DNA from: an uncultured Comamonas sp.
Lineage (GTDB): Bacteria; Pseudomonadota; Gammaproteobacteria; Burkholderiales; Burkholderiaceae_C
Assembly: GCA_947306475.1 (NCBI GenBank)
Contig: CAMZGS010000008.1
Span: 104,410-168,409 of the forward strand
Direction of reading: 5' to 3'
Length of the DNA stretch: 64,000 nt
Below the pieces are notes generated by a model. It searched no databases. It was given only the letters and a program-made list of their open reading frames with translations, and was not told where the DNA came from. The position numbers were made by a program, and so were the translations under genes. This document shows positions 17,992 through 26,499 of the stretch, piece by piece (position 1 is the stretch's first letter; every line of letters starts with the position of its first letter).

Positions 17992-19311
17992 TTAGTTGCA
18001 GCCAGTGCGGCGGGTGAGCTTCTTGTCGGCGAGGTACTTGTCGCCGTGCTCCTTGATCAGGGGCTCGACCACCGAGGCGTCAGCCTGGTACCACTCGCTG
18101 CCCATGTTCCACTTCTTGCCATCCCAGCTGTGGATGCGTGCCCAGGTGGAGCCCATGTGGTCGGTGCAGCTGGTCTTGAGCGGACGCATGATTTCCTCAA
18201 AGCCCAGTTCCTTCAGGCGCTCGGCGGTCAGGTTCAGGTTCTCATAGCCCCAGCGTACCTGTTCGCCGGTCATGGGCTTGCCCTTGCCGAACTTTTCCTG
18301 GGCGGTGCGGATGGCTTCCACCGTCAGCATGGAGATGATCATGCCGCGGGTGTAGAGCACGGAGCCGACTTCATCGCGCGGGCCGGTGCCCAGCTTCTTG
18401 TCGTGCACGTGCTTGAGGATTTCCTGAGCCACCTTGGTGTTCTGGCCAAAACCGTTCAGAGCCAGGGCCTGGTAGCCCTTGGCGCCTTCGCCGACGTCGC
18501 GCACATCGGGCTCGGCACCGGCCCACCACACGCCGTACAGCTTGTCACGCGGGAAGCCGGTGGCTTGCGCTTCCTTCAGTGCGGTGGCATTCATCACGCC
18601 CCAGCCCCACAGCAGGGCAAAGTCGGGGCGGCTCTGACGCAGCTGCAGCCAGGTGGCCTTCTGTTCCACGCCGGGAGCGGTCACGGGCATCAGCTGCAGG
18701 TCAAAGCCGTGCATCTGGGCGCGCTTTTGCAGCACGGGGATGGGCTCCTTGCCAAAGGGGCTGTCGTGGTAGATCAGCGCAATCTTCTTGCCCTTGAGCT
18801 TGTCCATGCCGCCCAGGCGCTGGCCGATGTGCTGGATCAGGATGTCCGCGCCGGTCCAGTAGCTGCCCATGAAGGGGAAGTTCCAGGGGAAGGCATCGCC
18901 GTCCTTGGCGATCGACAGACCATAGCCCAGCGTGATCAGCGGGATCTTGTCCACGGCGGTCTTTTCAGTCAGTGCAAAGGTGATGCCGGTGGCCTGCGGG
19001 TCGAAGGAGGCTGCGTAGGGACGGGTCTTCAGGCGCTCATAGCACTCCACACCGCGGTCGGTGGCGTAGCCGGTTTCGCACTCCTCAAAGGCGATCTTCA
19101 CACCGTTGATGCCGCCATCGCGCTCGTTGATGAGCTTGAGGTAGTCCTGCTTGCCGTTGGCCCATGGAATGCCGTTGGGGGCGTAGGCACCCGTGCGGTA
19201 GGACAGCAGGGGGATGAACTGCTCCTCAGCTTGTGCTGCGGCATTGCCGGCAAAACCGGCAGCGGCGGCAGCCAGGGCGGCAGTGGCCAGAGTCAGGCGC
19301 GTGAATTTCAT
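17992..19311 (-). CDS. Periplasmic substrate-binding protein of branched-chain-type ABC transporter (paralogue 1)
   Basis: A 439-residue binding protein with a signal peptide ending around NAAAQA and the same mature start, EEQFIPLLSYRTG, as its downstream neighbour. It has the two-lobed type I binding-protein layout and ends RRTGCN. Tandem arrangement and close similarity point to a local gene duplication; the most divergent parts are the C-terminal tail and the region around residues 90-160. It is separated from livM by 152 bases that contain a dispersed inverted repeat. Confidence 0.9.
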   Translation of the reverse strand: MKFTRLTLATAALAAAAAGFAGNAAAQAEEQFIPLLSYRTGAYAPNGIPWANGKQDYLKLINERDGGINGVKIAFEECETGYATDRGVECYERLKTRPYAASFDPQATGITFALTEKTAVDKIPLITLGYGLSIAKDGDAFPWNFPFMGSYWTGADILIQHIGQRLGGMDKLKGKKIALIYHDSPFGKEPIPVLQKRAQMHGFDLQLMPVTAPGVEQKATWLQLRQSRPDFALLWGWGVMNATALKEAQATGFPRDKLYGVWWAGAEPDVRDVGEGAKGYQALALNGFGQNTKVAQEILKHVHDKKLGTGPRDEVGSVLYTRGMIISMLTVEAIRTAQEKFGKGKPMTGEQVRWGYENLNLTAERLKELGFEEIMRPLKTSCTDHMGSTWARIHSWDGKKWNMGSEWYQADASVVEPLIKEHGDKYLADKKLTRRTGCN

Positions 19312-19330
19312 GGTTGTCTCCTAGGTTTAC

Positions 19331-19448
19331 AAAGGTAATAGCTATCAAAAGGCGAGCTGTTTGCGTTTGATATTCATTGATTTCAGATACTTTTGCATCC
19401 AAAGTCTTTTGTCATCAAGCGGTAGCTACTATTGTTTTTGATAGCCGG
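19331..19448. repeat. Paired-arm dispersed repeat between livM and the first binding-protein gene
   Basis: GCTATCAAAA (19341-19350) and TTTTGATAGC (19436-19445) are perfect inverted copies; inside them AGCTGTTTGCGTTTGAT and ATCAAGCGGTAGCT are imperfect inverted copies of the repeat arm. It could form an mRNA hairpin that adjusts the ratio of permease to binding protein. Confidence 0.7.
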
Positions 19449-19463
19449 TGGGGGAAATCAGCC

Positions 19464-20540
19464 TTAGTGCGGGAAGGGCCAGACACGCATCTTCTGCTTG
19501 CCGGTGGACCACAGCTTGGCGATGCCGTGCGGCTCCACGATCAGGAACCAGACGATCAGTGCGCCGAAGATGATGAACTCGGCGTGCGAGATGCCCGCCG
19601 TGGAGATCTGCATGCCAACCAGGCTGGCCAGGGCAGGCAGCACCAGGTTGAGCACGATGGGCAGCACGATGATGAAGGCCGCGCCAAAGAAGCTGCCCAT
19701 GATGGAGCCCAGGCCACCGATGATCACCATGAACAGCAGCTTGAAGGAGATGTCCACCGAGAAGGCCGCCGGCTCCCAGGCGCCCAGGTGCACGAAGGCC
19801 CACAGCGCGCCGGCCACGCCGACGATGAAGGAGCTCACAGCAAAGGCGCTGAGCTTGGCGTACATGGGGCGGATGCCGATCACGCTGGCGGCCACGTCCA
19901 TGTCGCGGATGGCCATCCACTCACGGCCAATGGCGCTGCGCACCAGGTTCTTGGCCAGGACGGCCATCACCACCAGCACTGCCAGGCAGAACAGGTACTT
20001 GGACTGGGCCGACTGGATGGGCAGGCCGAACACTTCCAGATTGCTCACCGACACCGAGCCCGAGGGCGAGTTGTTGGTGAACCACTTGACGCGCAGGAAC
20101 ATCCAGTCGCTGAAGAACTGTGCCGCCAGCGTGGCCACGGCCAGGTACAGACCCTTGACGCGCAGGCTGGGCAGACCGAACAGGATGCCGAAGAACGTGG
20201 CGCACAGGCCGCCGATGATCAGCGCCGGAATCAGGGGCATGTCGGGCATGCGGGCCACGACGTTGTAGGCACCGTAGGCGCCCACGGCCATGAAGGCGCC
20301 CGAGCCCAGCGAGATCTGGCCGCAGTAGCCCACCAGAATGTTCACGCCCAGGGCGGCCAGGGACATGATGACCAGCGGCGTCAGGATGGCCAGGTAGAAG
20401 TAGTCGGTGGCCAGCATGGGCACCACGGTAAAGGCGGCCACCACCAGCAGGATGATGGCGATCTTGTCCTGCAGGATGGGGAAGACCTGCTGGTCGGCTT
20501 GGTAGCTGGTCTTGAACTGACCGTTTTCACGATAGAACAT
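19464..20540 (-). CDS. livM: Branched-chain-type ABC transporter permease, LivM family
   Basis: A 358-residue multi-spanning permease. The segment ALGVNILVGYCGQISLGSGAF is the LivM/LivH family signature (split here as LGVNILVGYCGQISLG), and the loop REWMAIRDMDVAASVIGI is the EAA-like coupling site for the ATPase. About eight to ten hydrophobic helices can be counted. It lies 40 bases downstream of livH in the leftward operon; a short unusual charged N-terminal tail (FYRENGQFKTSYQADQQ) precedes the first helix. Confidence 0.93.
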   Translation of the reverse strand: MFYRENGQFKTSYQADQQVFPILQDKIAIILLVVAAFTVVPMLATDYFYLAILTPLVIMSLAALGVNILVGYCGQISLGSGAFMAVGAYGAYNVVARMPDMPLIPALIIGGLCATFFGILFGLPSLRVKGLYLAVATLAAQFFSDWMFLRVKWFTNNSPSGSVSVSNLEVFGLPIQSAQSKYLFCLAVLVVMAVLAKNLVRSAIGREWMAIRDMDVAASVIGIRPMYAKLSAFAVSSFIVGVAGALWAFVHLGAWEPAAFSVDISFKLLFMVIIGGLGSIMGSFFGAAFIIVLPIVLNLVLPALASLVGMQISTAGISHAEFIIFGALIVWFLIVEPHGIAKLWSTGKQKMRVWPFPH

Positions 20541-20580
20541 GTGTCTTGTCTCCTGAGTGCTCTATGGGTTGTGTGACCGG

Positions 20581-21510
20581 TCAGACGCGGTCAATGATCT
20601 TCTCGCCAAACAGGCCTTGCGGGCGGAACAGCAGGAACACCAGTGCCAGCACATAGGCAAACCAGATTTCGATGCCGCCACCCACGTAGGGGCCCAGGTA
20701 CACCTCAGAGAGCTTTTCGCCAACGCCGATGATCAGGCCGCCGATGATGGCGCCGGGCACCGAGGTCAGGCCACCCAGAATCACCACCGGCAGGGCGCGC
20801 AGGGCCACGGTGGTCAGCGTGAACTGCACGCCCAGCTTGCTGCCCCAGATCATCCCGGCCACCAGGGCCACGATGCCGGCCACGCACCAGACGATGACCC
20901 AGATGCGGTTGAGCGGAATGCCGATGGACTGGGCCGCCTGGTGGTCGTCGGCCACAGCGCGCAGGGCACGGCCGGTGCCGGTCTTCTGGAAGAAGAAGGT
21001 CAGCGCTGTCACCAGCAGGGCGGCGATCACGGCGGCGATCACGTCTTCCTGGTTGATCATCACGCCGCCGTCGAACACCGATTCCATCAGGAACACGGGG
21101 TCCTTGGGCATGCCGATGTCGATCTTGTAGATCTCGCTGCCAAACAGGGTCTGGCCCACGCCTTCCATGAAGTAGGTGATGCCCAGGGTGGCCATCAGGA
21201 GCGTGGCAGCATCCTGGTTGACCAGGTGGCGCAGCACCAGGCGCTCAATGAGCCAGGCGCAGACGAACATGATGGCCGCCGCAATACAGAAGGCGGCCAG
21301 GTTGGCGACGAGCTTGTTTTCGATGCCCGTCCACTGCGGAATCCATTCCGCAAAGCGCGCCATGGCCAGGGCTGCGAACAGCACCATCGCACCTTGCGCG
21401 AAGTTGAACACGCCCGAGGCCTTGAAGATCAGCACGAAGCCGAGTGCCACCAGCGCGTAGAGCATGCCGGCCATCAGGCCGCCAAACAGTGTTTCCAGAA
21501 AGAATGCCAT
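20581..21510 (-). CDS. livH: Branched-chain-type ABC transporter permease, LivH family
   Basis: A 309-residue permease beginning LETLFGGLMAGMLYALVALG, typical of LivH, with a GVFNFAQGAMVLF segment and a coupling loop near GRALRAVADDHQAAQSIGI. It forms the inner-membrane channel with LivM. It sits between livG (36-base gap) and livM (40-base gap). Confidence 0.93.
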   Translation of the reverse strand: MAFFLETLFGGLMAGMLYALVALGFVLIFKASGVFNFAQGAMVLFAALAMARFAEWIPQWTGIENKLVANLAAFCIAAAIMFVCAWLIERLVLRHLVNQDAATLLMATLGITYFMEGVGQTLFGSEIYKIDIGMPKDPVFLMESVFDGGVMINQEDVIAAVIAALLVTALTFFFQKTGTGRALRAVADDHQAAQSIGIPLNRIWVIVWCVAGIVALVAGMIWGSKLGVQFTLTTVALRALPVVILGGLTSVPGAIIGGLIIGVGEKLSEVYLGPYVGGGIEIWFAYVLALVFLLFRPQGLFGEKIIDRV

Positions 21511-21546
21511 TTGTATGTCTCCGGTGTTCCGTGGTGAGTCGGTCGG

Positions 21547-22344
21547 TCAGTGGCTGCTGCCCAGGTAGGCGCGGATCACGTCTTCGTTGTTGCGCACTTC
21601 GTCGGGAGGGCCGTCGCCGATCTTCTTGCCGTAGTCCAGCACCACCACGCGGTCGGAGATGTCCATGACCACGCCCATGTCGTGTTCGATCAGCACGATG
21701 GTGGTGCCGAATTCGTCGTTCACGTCCAGGATGAAGCGGCACATGTCCTGCTTCTCCTCGACGTTCATGCCGGCCATGGGCTCGTCCAGCAGCAGCACCT
21801 GCGGTTCCATGGCCAGCGCCCGGCCCAGGTCCACGCGCTTTTGCAGGCCGTAGGGCAGCTGGCCCACGGGCGTCTTGCGGTAGGCCTGGATTTCCAGGAA
21901 GTCGATGATGTGTTCGACGAACTCGCGGTGGGCGATTTCTTCCTTGTCCGCCGGGCCGATGCCGAAGGGGTTGCGCAGCGCCTGCCACAGCAGGCCGCTT
22001 TTGATCTTCAGGTTGCGTCCGGTCATGATGTTGTCGATCACGCTCATGCCCTTGAACAGTGCCAGGTTCTGGAAGGTGCGGGCAACGCCCATTTCCGCCA
22101 CCTGGCGGCTGTTCATGTGCGCAAAGGTCTTGCCACGGAAGGTGATGGAGCCTTCGGTCGGGGTATAGACGCCGTTGATGCAATTGAGCATCGAGCTCTT
22201 GCCGGCACCGTTGGGGCCGATGATCGAGCGGATCTCGTGCTCGCGCACGTTGAAGGAGATGTCCGTGAGGGCCTTCACGCCGCCAAAGCGCAGGCTGATG
22301 TTCTTGATGTCCAGAATGACATCGCCGATTTTCTTGTCAGACAT
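21547..22344 (-). CDS. livG: Branched-chain-type ABC transporter ATPase, LivG family
   Basis: A 265-residue ATPase starting MSDKKIGDVILDIKNISLRF. Walker A GPNGAGKSS, the Q-loop VARTFQNLALF, signature region LPYGLQKRVDLGRAL and Walker B VLLLDEPMAGMN are all clear; LPYGLQKRV stands where many ABC proteins have LSGGQ, a normal LivG feature. ATG at 22344 is preferred; an upstream ATG at 22374 in the same frame would add ten residues. It follows the acyl-CoA synthetase gene after 36 bases. Confidence 0.93.
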   Translation of the reverse strand: MSDKKIGDVILDIKNISLRFGGVKALTDISFNVREHEIRSIIGPNGAGKSSMLNCINGVYTPTEGSITFRGKTFAHMNSRQVAEMGVARTFQNLALFKGMSVIDNIMTGRNLKIKSGLLWQALRNPFGIGPADKEEIAHREFVEHIIDFLEIQAYRKTPVGQLPYGLQKRVDLGRALAMEPQVLLLDEPMAGMNVEEKQDMCRFILDVNDEFGTTIVLIEHDMGVVMDISDRVVVLDYGKKIGDGPPDEVRNNEDVIRAYLGSSH

Positions 22345-22380
22345 GGGTGCGGTTCTTTCAGGGCGAAATGTCAAAAAGGC

Positions 22381-24315
22381 TCAGGCCGCAGCCTTGGTGG
22401 CGGGATAGACCTGTGCGTCCAGAATCTTGAGCGTGGCGCTGACGCTGCCGGTGCGCCCATCCTCGAACTTGACCTGGGTCTCGATGAACTGCTCGGTCTT
22501 GTTGCTGTACAGGGCATCGATCAGCACGGCGTACTTCTCGGCGATGAAGTTGCGGCGCACCTTGCGGGTGCGGGTCAGCTCGTCGTCGTCGGGGTCCAGC
22601 TCCTTGTGCAGTACCAGGAAACGTGCCACCTGGGTGTCGGCCATGCCCTCTTCAGCGGCCAGGCCGGCGTTGACCTGGCGCACGCACTCGGCCATCAGCT
22701 CCAGCACCTGGGGCTTGGAGGCCAGGTCCACGTAGCCGCTGTAGGGAATGCCCTGGCGCTCGGCCCAGTTGCCCACGGCTTCGAAGTCGATGTTGAGGAA
22801 GGCGCACACTTTGTCCCTGCCGTTGCCAAAGCACACGGCTTCCTTGATGTGCGAGAAGAACTTGAGCTTGTTCTCGATGTAGTTGGGCGCAAACATGGCG
22901 CCGGTGGCCATCCGGCCCACGTCCTTGGCGCGGTCGATGATGCGCAGCTGGCCGTTGGCGGCGATCACGCCGGCATCGCCCGTGTGGAAGTAGCCGTTCT
23001 CATCAATGACCTCGGCGGTGGCGTCGGGGCGCTTGTAGTACTCCTTGAGCACCGAGACCCCCTTGAGCAGGACTTCGCCGTTGTCGGCAATCTTCAGCTC
23101 GATGCCGGGTGCAGCCTCGCCCACGCTGTTGAGGTCCACCTGACCGTCGCGCTGCAGGCAGACGTAGGCGCAGGTTTCCGTCTGGCCATAGAGCTGCTTG
23201 AGGTTGATGCCGATGGAGCGGAAGAACTGGAACAGCTCCGGCCCGATGGCCGCCCCTGCGGTGTAGGCCACGCGGATGCGCGACAGGCCCATGGCGTTGC
23301 GCAGCGGCCCGTAGATGAGCAGGTCGCTCAGCTTGTACTTCAGGCGGTCCATGGCGCCCACGGGCTTGCCGTCCAGGATGTCGGTGCCCACGCGCTTGGC
23401 CACATCCATGGCCGTCTTGAAGAGCCACTGCTTGAAGGGGGCAGCGTCTTCCATGCGGATGGAGACGGAGGTGAGCATGCCTTCGAACACCCGGGGCGGG
23501 GCGAAGTAGTAGGTGGGACCGATCTCGCGCATGTCGATGCTCACCGTGCCGGCCGACTCGGGGCAGTTGATGGTGAAGCCGGCATACAGCCATTGGGCGT
23601 AGGAGAACAGGTGGTCGCCCACCCAGGCCGGGGGCAGGTAGGAAATGACGTTGTCGCTCGGGCCGAGCTTGTCCACCTGCACGCCACCCTTGGCTGCGCC
23701 GATGAAGCTGGCATGGGTCTGGCACACGCCCTTGGGCTTGCCGGTGGTACCGGAGGTGTAGAGGATGACGCTGACGTCCTGCTCCTGCACGCGCTGGACG
23801 GTGCTGTCCCAGACGCCGGGGTGGTCGCGGTCCCAGGCTTCGCCCAGTTTTTTCAGCTCGGCCGTGCTGATCAGGCCAGGCTCGGAATACTTGCGCAGGC
23901 CGCGCGGGTCGTCGTAAATGATGTGGCGCAGGGTGGGTACGGTTTCACGCACCTCCAGGAGCTTGTCCACCTGTTCCTGGTTTTCCGCGAAGGCAAACTC
24001 GATGTCGGCATCCTGGATGACGAAGGTCATTTCCTGTGCCACAGCATCCTGGTACAGGGGAATGGGAACGGCGCCCAGGCTTTGCACAGCAGCAAAGCCG
24101 ATGTACACGTGGGGGCGGTTGTCGCTGATGAAGGCCAGGTTCTGGCCTTTGGCCAGGCCCAATGCTGCCAGGCCGCAGGCCATGTGGCGCACGTCGCGGG
24201 CGACATCGCTCCAGCTCCATGTCTGCCAGATACCGTACTCTTTCTCACGCAGCGCGGGTGCCTCGGGGCGCTGACTTGCGTGTTGCAAAAGCAGGTGTGG
24301 GAATGTGGTCGCCAT
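22381..24315 (-). CDS. Long-chain-type acyl-CoA synthetase (AMP-forming)
   Basis: A 644-residue adenylate-forming ligase of the long-chain acyl-CoA synthetase type. The phosphate loop VILYTSGTTGKPKGV (about residues 180-195) is canonical, YGQTETCAYVC is the adenine-binding motif, and FHTGDAGVIAANGQLRIIDR carries the hinge Asp and the domain boundary. It is the first gene of the leftward operon, ahead of the ABC transporter genes, so the likely job is to trap imported acid as its CoA thioester. In this branch the true substrates range from fatty acids to aryl acids; specificity is not predictable here. Confidence 0.88.
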   Translation of the reverse strand: MATTFPHLLLQHASQRPEAPALREKEYGIWQTWSWSDVARDVRHMACGLAALGLAKGQNLAFISDNRPHVYIGFAAVQSLGAVPIPLYQDAVAQEMTFVIQDADIEFAFAENQEQVDKLLEVRETVPTLRHIIYDDPRGLRKYSEPGLISTAELKKLGEAWDRDHPGVWDSTVQRVQEQDVSVILYTSGTTGKPKGVCQTHASFIGAAKGGVQVDKLGPSDNVISYLPPAWVGDHLFSYAQWLYAGFTINCPESAGTVSIDMREIGPTYYFAPPRVFEGMLTSVSIRMEDAAPFKQWLFKTAMDVAKRVGTDILDGKPVGAMDRLKYKLSDLLIYGPLRNAMGLSRIRVAYTAGAAIGPELFQFFRSIGINLKQLYGQTETCAYVCLQRDGQVDLNSVGEAAPGIELKIADNGEVLLKGVSVLKEYYKRPDATAEVIDENGYFHTGDAGVIAANGQLRIIDRAKDVGRMATGAMFAPNYIENKLKFFSHIKEAVCFGNGRDKVCAFLNIDFEAVGNWAERQGIPYSGYVDLASKPQVLELMAECVRQVNAGLAAEEGMADTQVARFLVLHKELDPDDDELTRTRKVRRNFIAEKYAVLIDALYSNKTEQFIETQVKFEDGRTGSVSATLKILDAQVYPATKAAA

Positions 24316-24605
24316 TGCAGTTCCTCACAAAAAATGTTCTTGGGTTGGTTGCAAACCGTTGCGCGCAAAAAGTCTTGCTTGCGCCAGATTTCCAACAATC
24401 GTAGTGAGGGGTTTGACGTTATCGTGTCTTTTCAATGACGATCCTGGGGAAAGTCCTACTCGGGTTATCCAGCCTACTGCCCGTGTTTTTATTTTTCTCC
24501 TGTTGTTTATTTTTAACGTATCGGCCTGTTTTCGCACCAAACAGCCATTACCTGTAGCAAACCCTAGATGGCAAGGTGCTGATCTGCCCGGATGCTTGCC
24601 TTGTT
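24316..24605. promoter_or_regulatory. Divergent intergenic region between transport operon and Crp/Fnr-type regulator
   Basis: These 290 bases separate two divergent starts, so both promoters should lie here. The stretch around 24476-24540 is T-rich relative to its surroundings. I looked for a clean Crp/Fnr-type palindrome (TTGAT-N4-ATCAA or TGTGA-N6-TCACA) and did not see one, so no operator is marked. Confidence 0.4.
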
Positions 24606-25370
24606 ATGAGTTCTTCGTCCTCTTTGTACCAGCGTCGTCGTCCCCCCAATGCCCAGGAGCTGGAAGGTATTCCCTGGCTGCGCGTGCTGCAGCCGCATGA
24701 GCGTGATCGTGCCGTTTCGGCACTGCAGGTCACGCAGGTGTTTGTGGGGGAGTACGTGTGCGTGCTGGGCCGGCAGGTGACGTACTGGTTCGGCCTGGTG
24801 GATGGTCTGCTGAAGATGAGTTCGGAAAACGCGCAGGGGGTGAGTGTGACCTTTGCCGGCCTGCCCCCCGGCGGGTGGTTTGGCGAGGGGACGGTCATCA
24901 AGCGCGAGCCCTATCGCTACAACGTGCAGGCGCTACGAAAAAGTGTAGTGGCCGGCCTGCCGGTCGATACCTTTCACTGGTTGCTGGACAATTCCCTGGG
25001 CTTCAACCGCTACATCATGAACCAGCTCAATGAGCGTCTGGGACAGTTCATCGGCGCACGCGAGATCGACCGCCTGAGCAACCCGGATCTGCGCGTGGCG
25101 CGCAGCCTGGCGGCCCTGTTCAATCCTGTGCTGTTTCCCTACCCTGGTGGTGGCAGCCGCCTGCTGCGCATTACCCAGCAGGAGCTGGCCTATCTGGTCG
25201 GGCTGTCGCGCCAGCGTGTCAACGAGGCTCTGGGTACGCTGGAGGCGGCTGGAGCGATTCAGGTGGAGTACGGCGGGCTGCGGGTGCTGGATCTGGAAGC
25301 TTTGCGCTCAGGCCACTTTGCCAGCCAGAAGTCCGCCCGCAACCAGCCGGCGGAGGCGGAAGCACACTGA
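24606..25370 (+). CDS. Crp/Fnr family transcriptional regulator
   Basis: A 254-residue regulator with an N-terminal cyclic-nucleotide-binding-like jelly roll (VFVGEYVCVLGRQVTYWFGLV, then PPGGWFGEGTVIKR) and a C-terminal winged helix with ITQQELAYLVGLSRQRVNEAL, the typical Crp recognition-helix region. It has no N-terminal Cys cluster, so it is not an oxygen-sensing FNR; the effector is unknown. ATG at 24606 is chosen; a GTG at 24576 is in frame but adds a non-family stretch. Its divergent position suggests it controls the ABC/CoA-ligase operon. Confidence 0.88.
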   Translation: MSSSSSLYQRRRPPNAQELEGIPWLRVLQPHERDRAVSALQVTQVFVGEYVCVLGRQVTYWFGLVDGLLKMSSENAQGVSVTFAGLPPGGWFGEGTVIKREPYRYNVQALRKSVVAGLPVDTFHWLLDNSLGFNRYIMNQLNERLGQFIGAREIDRLSNPDLRVARSLAALFNPVLFPYPGGGSRLLRITQQELAYLVGLSRQRVNEALGTLEAAGAIQVEYGGLRVLDLEALRSGHFASQKSARNQPAEAEAH

Positions 25371-25413
25371 AAAATGGAGCAACCCCTTGGCAGGCGAGCG
25401 CAGGCAGCTATCG
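25370..25413 (-). repeat. Dispersed repeat, single arm
   Basis: Read on the minus strand, GATAGCTGCCTGCGCTCGCC followed by a CAAGGGGTTG stretch and a T-rich end matches the repeat arm at 46324. It fills the gap between two converging genes. Confidence 0.6.
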
Positions 25414-25423
25414 ATTTCAGAGG

Positions 25424-25651
25424 CTAGAGCGCCTGCCGAGGGTCGTCATCCGGGGCGTCCGGCGGCGGCTCGGTCGGGACGCGAAACTCCTCGGCGGCCC
25501 AGGCGCCCAGGTCGATGTGCTTGCAGCGTTGGCTGCAGAATGGGCGCCAGGTATTGCTGGGTGCGAACAGCGTGGGCTCACCACAGGCGGGGCATGCCAC
25601 GACTGGTGCCTGGCTGGGGGTGTTTGCCGATGTCGGGTTCTGGGTGGGCAT
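25424..25651 (-). CDS. yacG: DNA gyrase inhibitor YacG
   Basis: A small zinc-ribbon protein of about 75 residues. VACPACGEP and FCSQRCKHIDLGAWAAEE supply the four zinc Cys residues in the YacG pattern. In E. coli YacG binds GyrB and blocks gyrase; it often travels with zapD and coaE, as here. The ATG at 25651 is preferred, but a GTG at 25678 overlapping the zapD stop codon is possible and would suggest translational coupling. Confidence 0.88.
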   Translation of the reverse strand: MPTQNPTSANTPSQAPVVACPACGEPTLFAPSNTWRPFCSQRCKHIDLGAWAAEEFRVPTEPPPDAPDDDPRQAL

Positions 25652-25668
25652 GGCAGATGGCGCGGGGG

Positions 25669-26424
25669 TCAGGCGCACAGGGTCAGCTCGAAGTCGGCAT
25701 TCTCGTTGCAGGGCAACAGGGTGCTGCCGTCCTCACTCGGGCGCAGCAGGCGCACCGACACGATGAGGCGATTGCCGCTGATTTCGGGCACCAGATTCAG
25801 CGCCGGGTCAATGCGCAGGCGCAGCAACTGGTAGGCCTTGCTGGGGGGCAGGGATTGCTGGAAATAGCCCTGCTTGGCGGCAACGCGCTGCGGGGTGCCC
25901 GTGTCGCGCAACAGTCCCAGCAACAGGAAGATGGCATCGGCCAGAGGCTTGAGGCACTGCCCCCAGCGGTGCAGGTCGTCCTGGCGGCGCTGCGTTGGCA
26001 GGTGCTGCCAACGATGGTAGCCGGGAAGGTCGAAGCAGTTGATTCCCCCAGGAATGTCCAGTCGGCTGCGGATGGAGCTGAGCATTTCATTTTCCAGCAG
26101 CGGCTGGCCAGTCTTGCCGGTCTGGCTTTGCAGGCTGGCGTAGCGCTGGTCCAGCTGGACCATGATTTTTTCCAGCACGTCCTGGGCAATCTCGGGGTTG
26201 CTGCGCAGGCCATCGAGCAGGTGCTTCTGCCGTTCCAGATCGCGCAGTACGTCGGACTTGAGGTCTGCCCGGGCAGCGACTTCGATCAGCTCAAAGATGG
26301 TCGCGAGGGCAAAGTGATGATCGAGCTTGGATTCGCGCGTGATCAGCTCCAGCAAACGTTGGAACAATTGTTCCAGGCGTAAGTAGGTACGCAGGCGTTC
26401 GTTGAAGGGGTATTCGTAAAGCAT
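25669..26424 (-). CDS. zapD: Cell division protein ZapD
   Basis: A 251-residue ZapD (YacF) homologue, which bundles FtsZ filaments at the division ring. The start MLYEYPFNERLRTYLRLE is the family hallmark and decides the ATG at 26424; an earlier in-frame start would add 15 residues. The IPGGINCFDLPGYHRW-like segment and the C-terminal FELTLCA fit the beta-rich half. It lies between coaE and yacG, the usual order. Confidence 0.93.
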   Translation of the reverse strand: MLYEYPFNERLRTYLRLEQLFQRLLELITRESKLDHHFALATIFELIEVAARADLKSDVLRDLERQKHLLDGLRSNPEIAQDVLEKIMVQLDQRYASLQSQTGKTGQPLLENEMLSSIRSRLDIPGGINCFDLPGYHRWQHLPTQRRQDDLHRWGQCLKPLADAIFLLLGLLRDTGTPQRVAAKQGYFQQSLPPSKAYQLLRLRIDPALNLVPEISGNRLIVSVRLLRPSEDGSTLLPCNENADFELTLCA

Positions 26425-26499
26425 CGCGCGGGGAAGGTTGGGGCAAGCGGGGCTGGGCGAGCGGTGCACATCGCGGAGCCCGGTTTCCAGCGCTTCGAA

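Noticed and set aside
24316..24605. A Crp/Fnr operator in the divergent region
   Set aside because: No palindrome close to known consensus sites could be found by eye.
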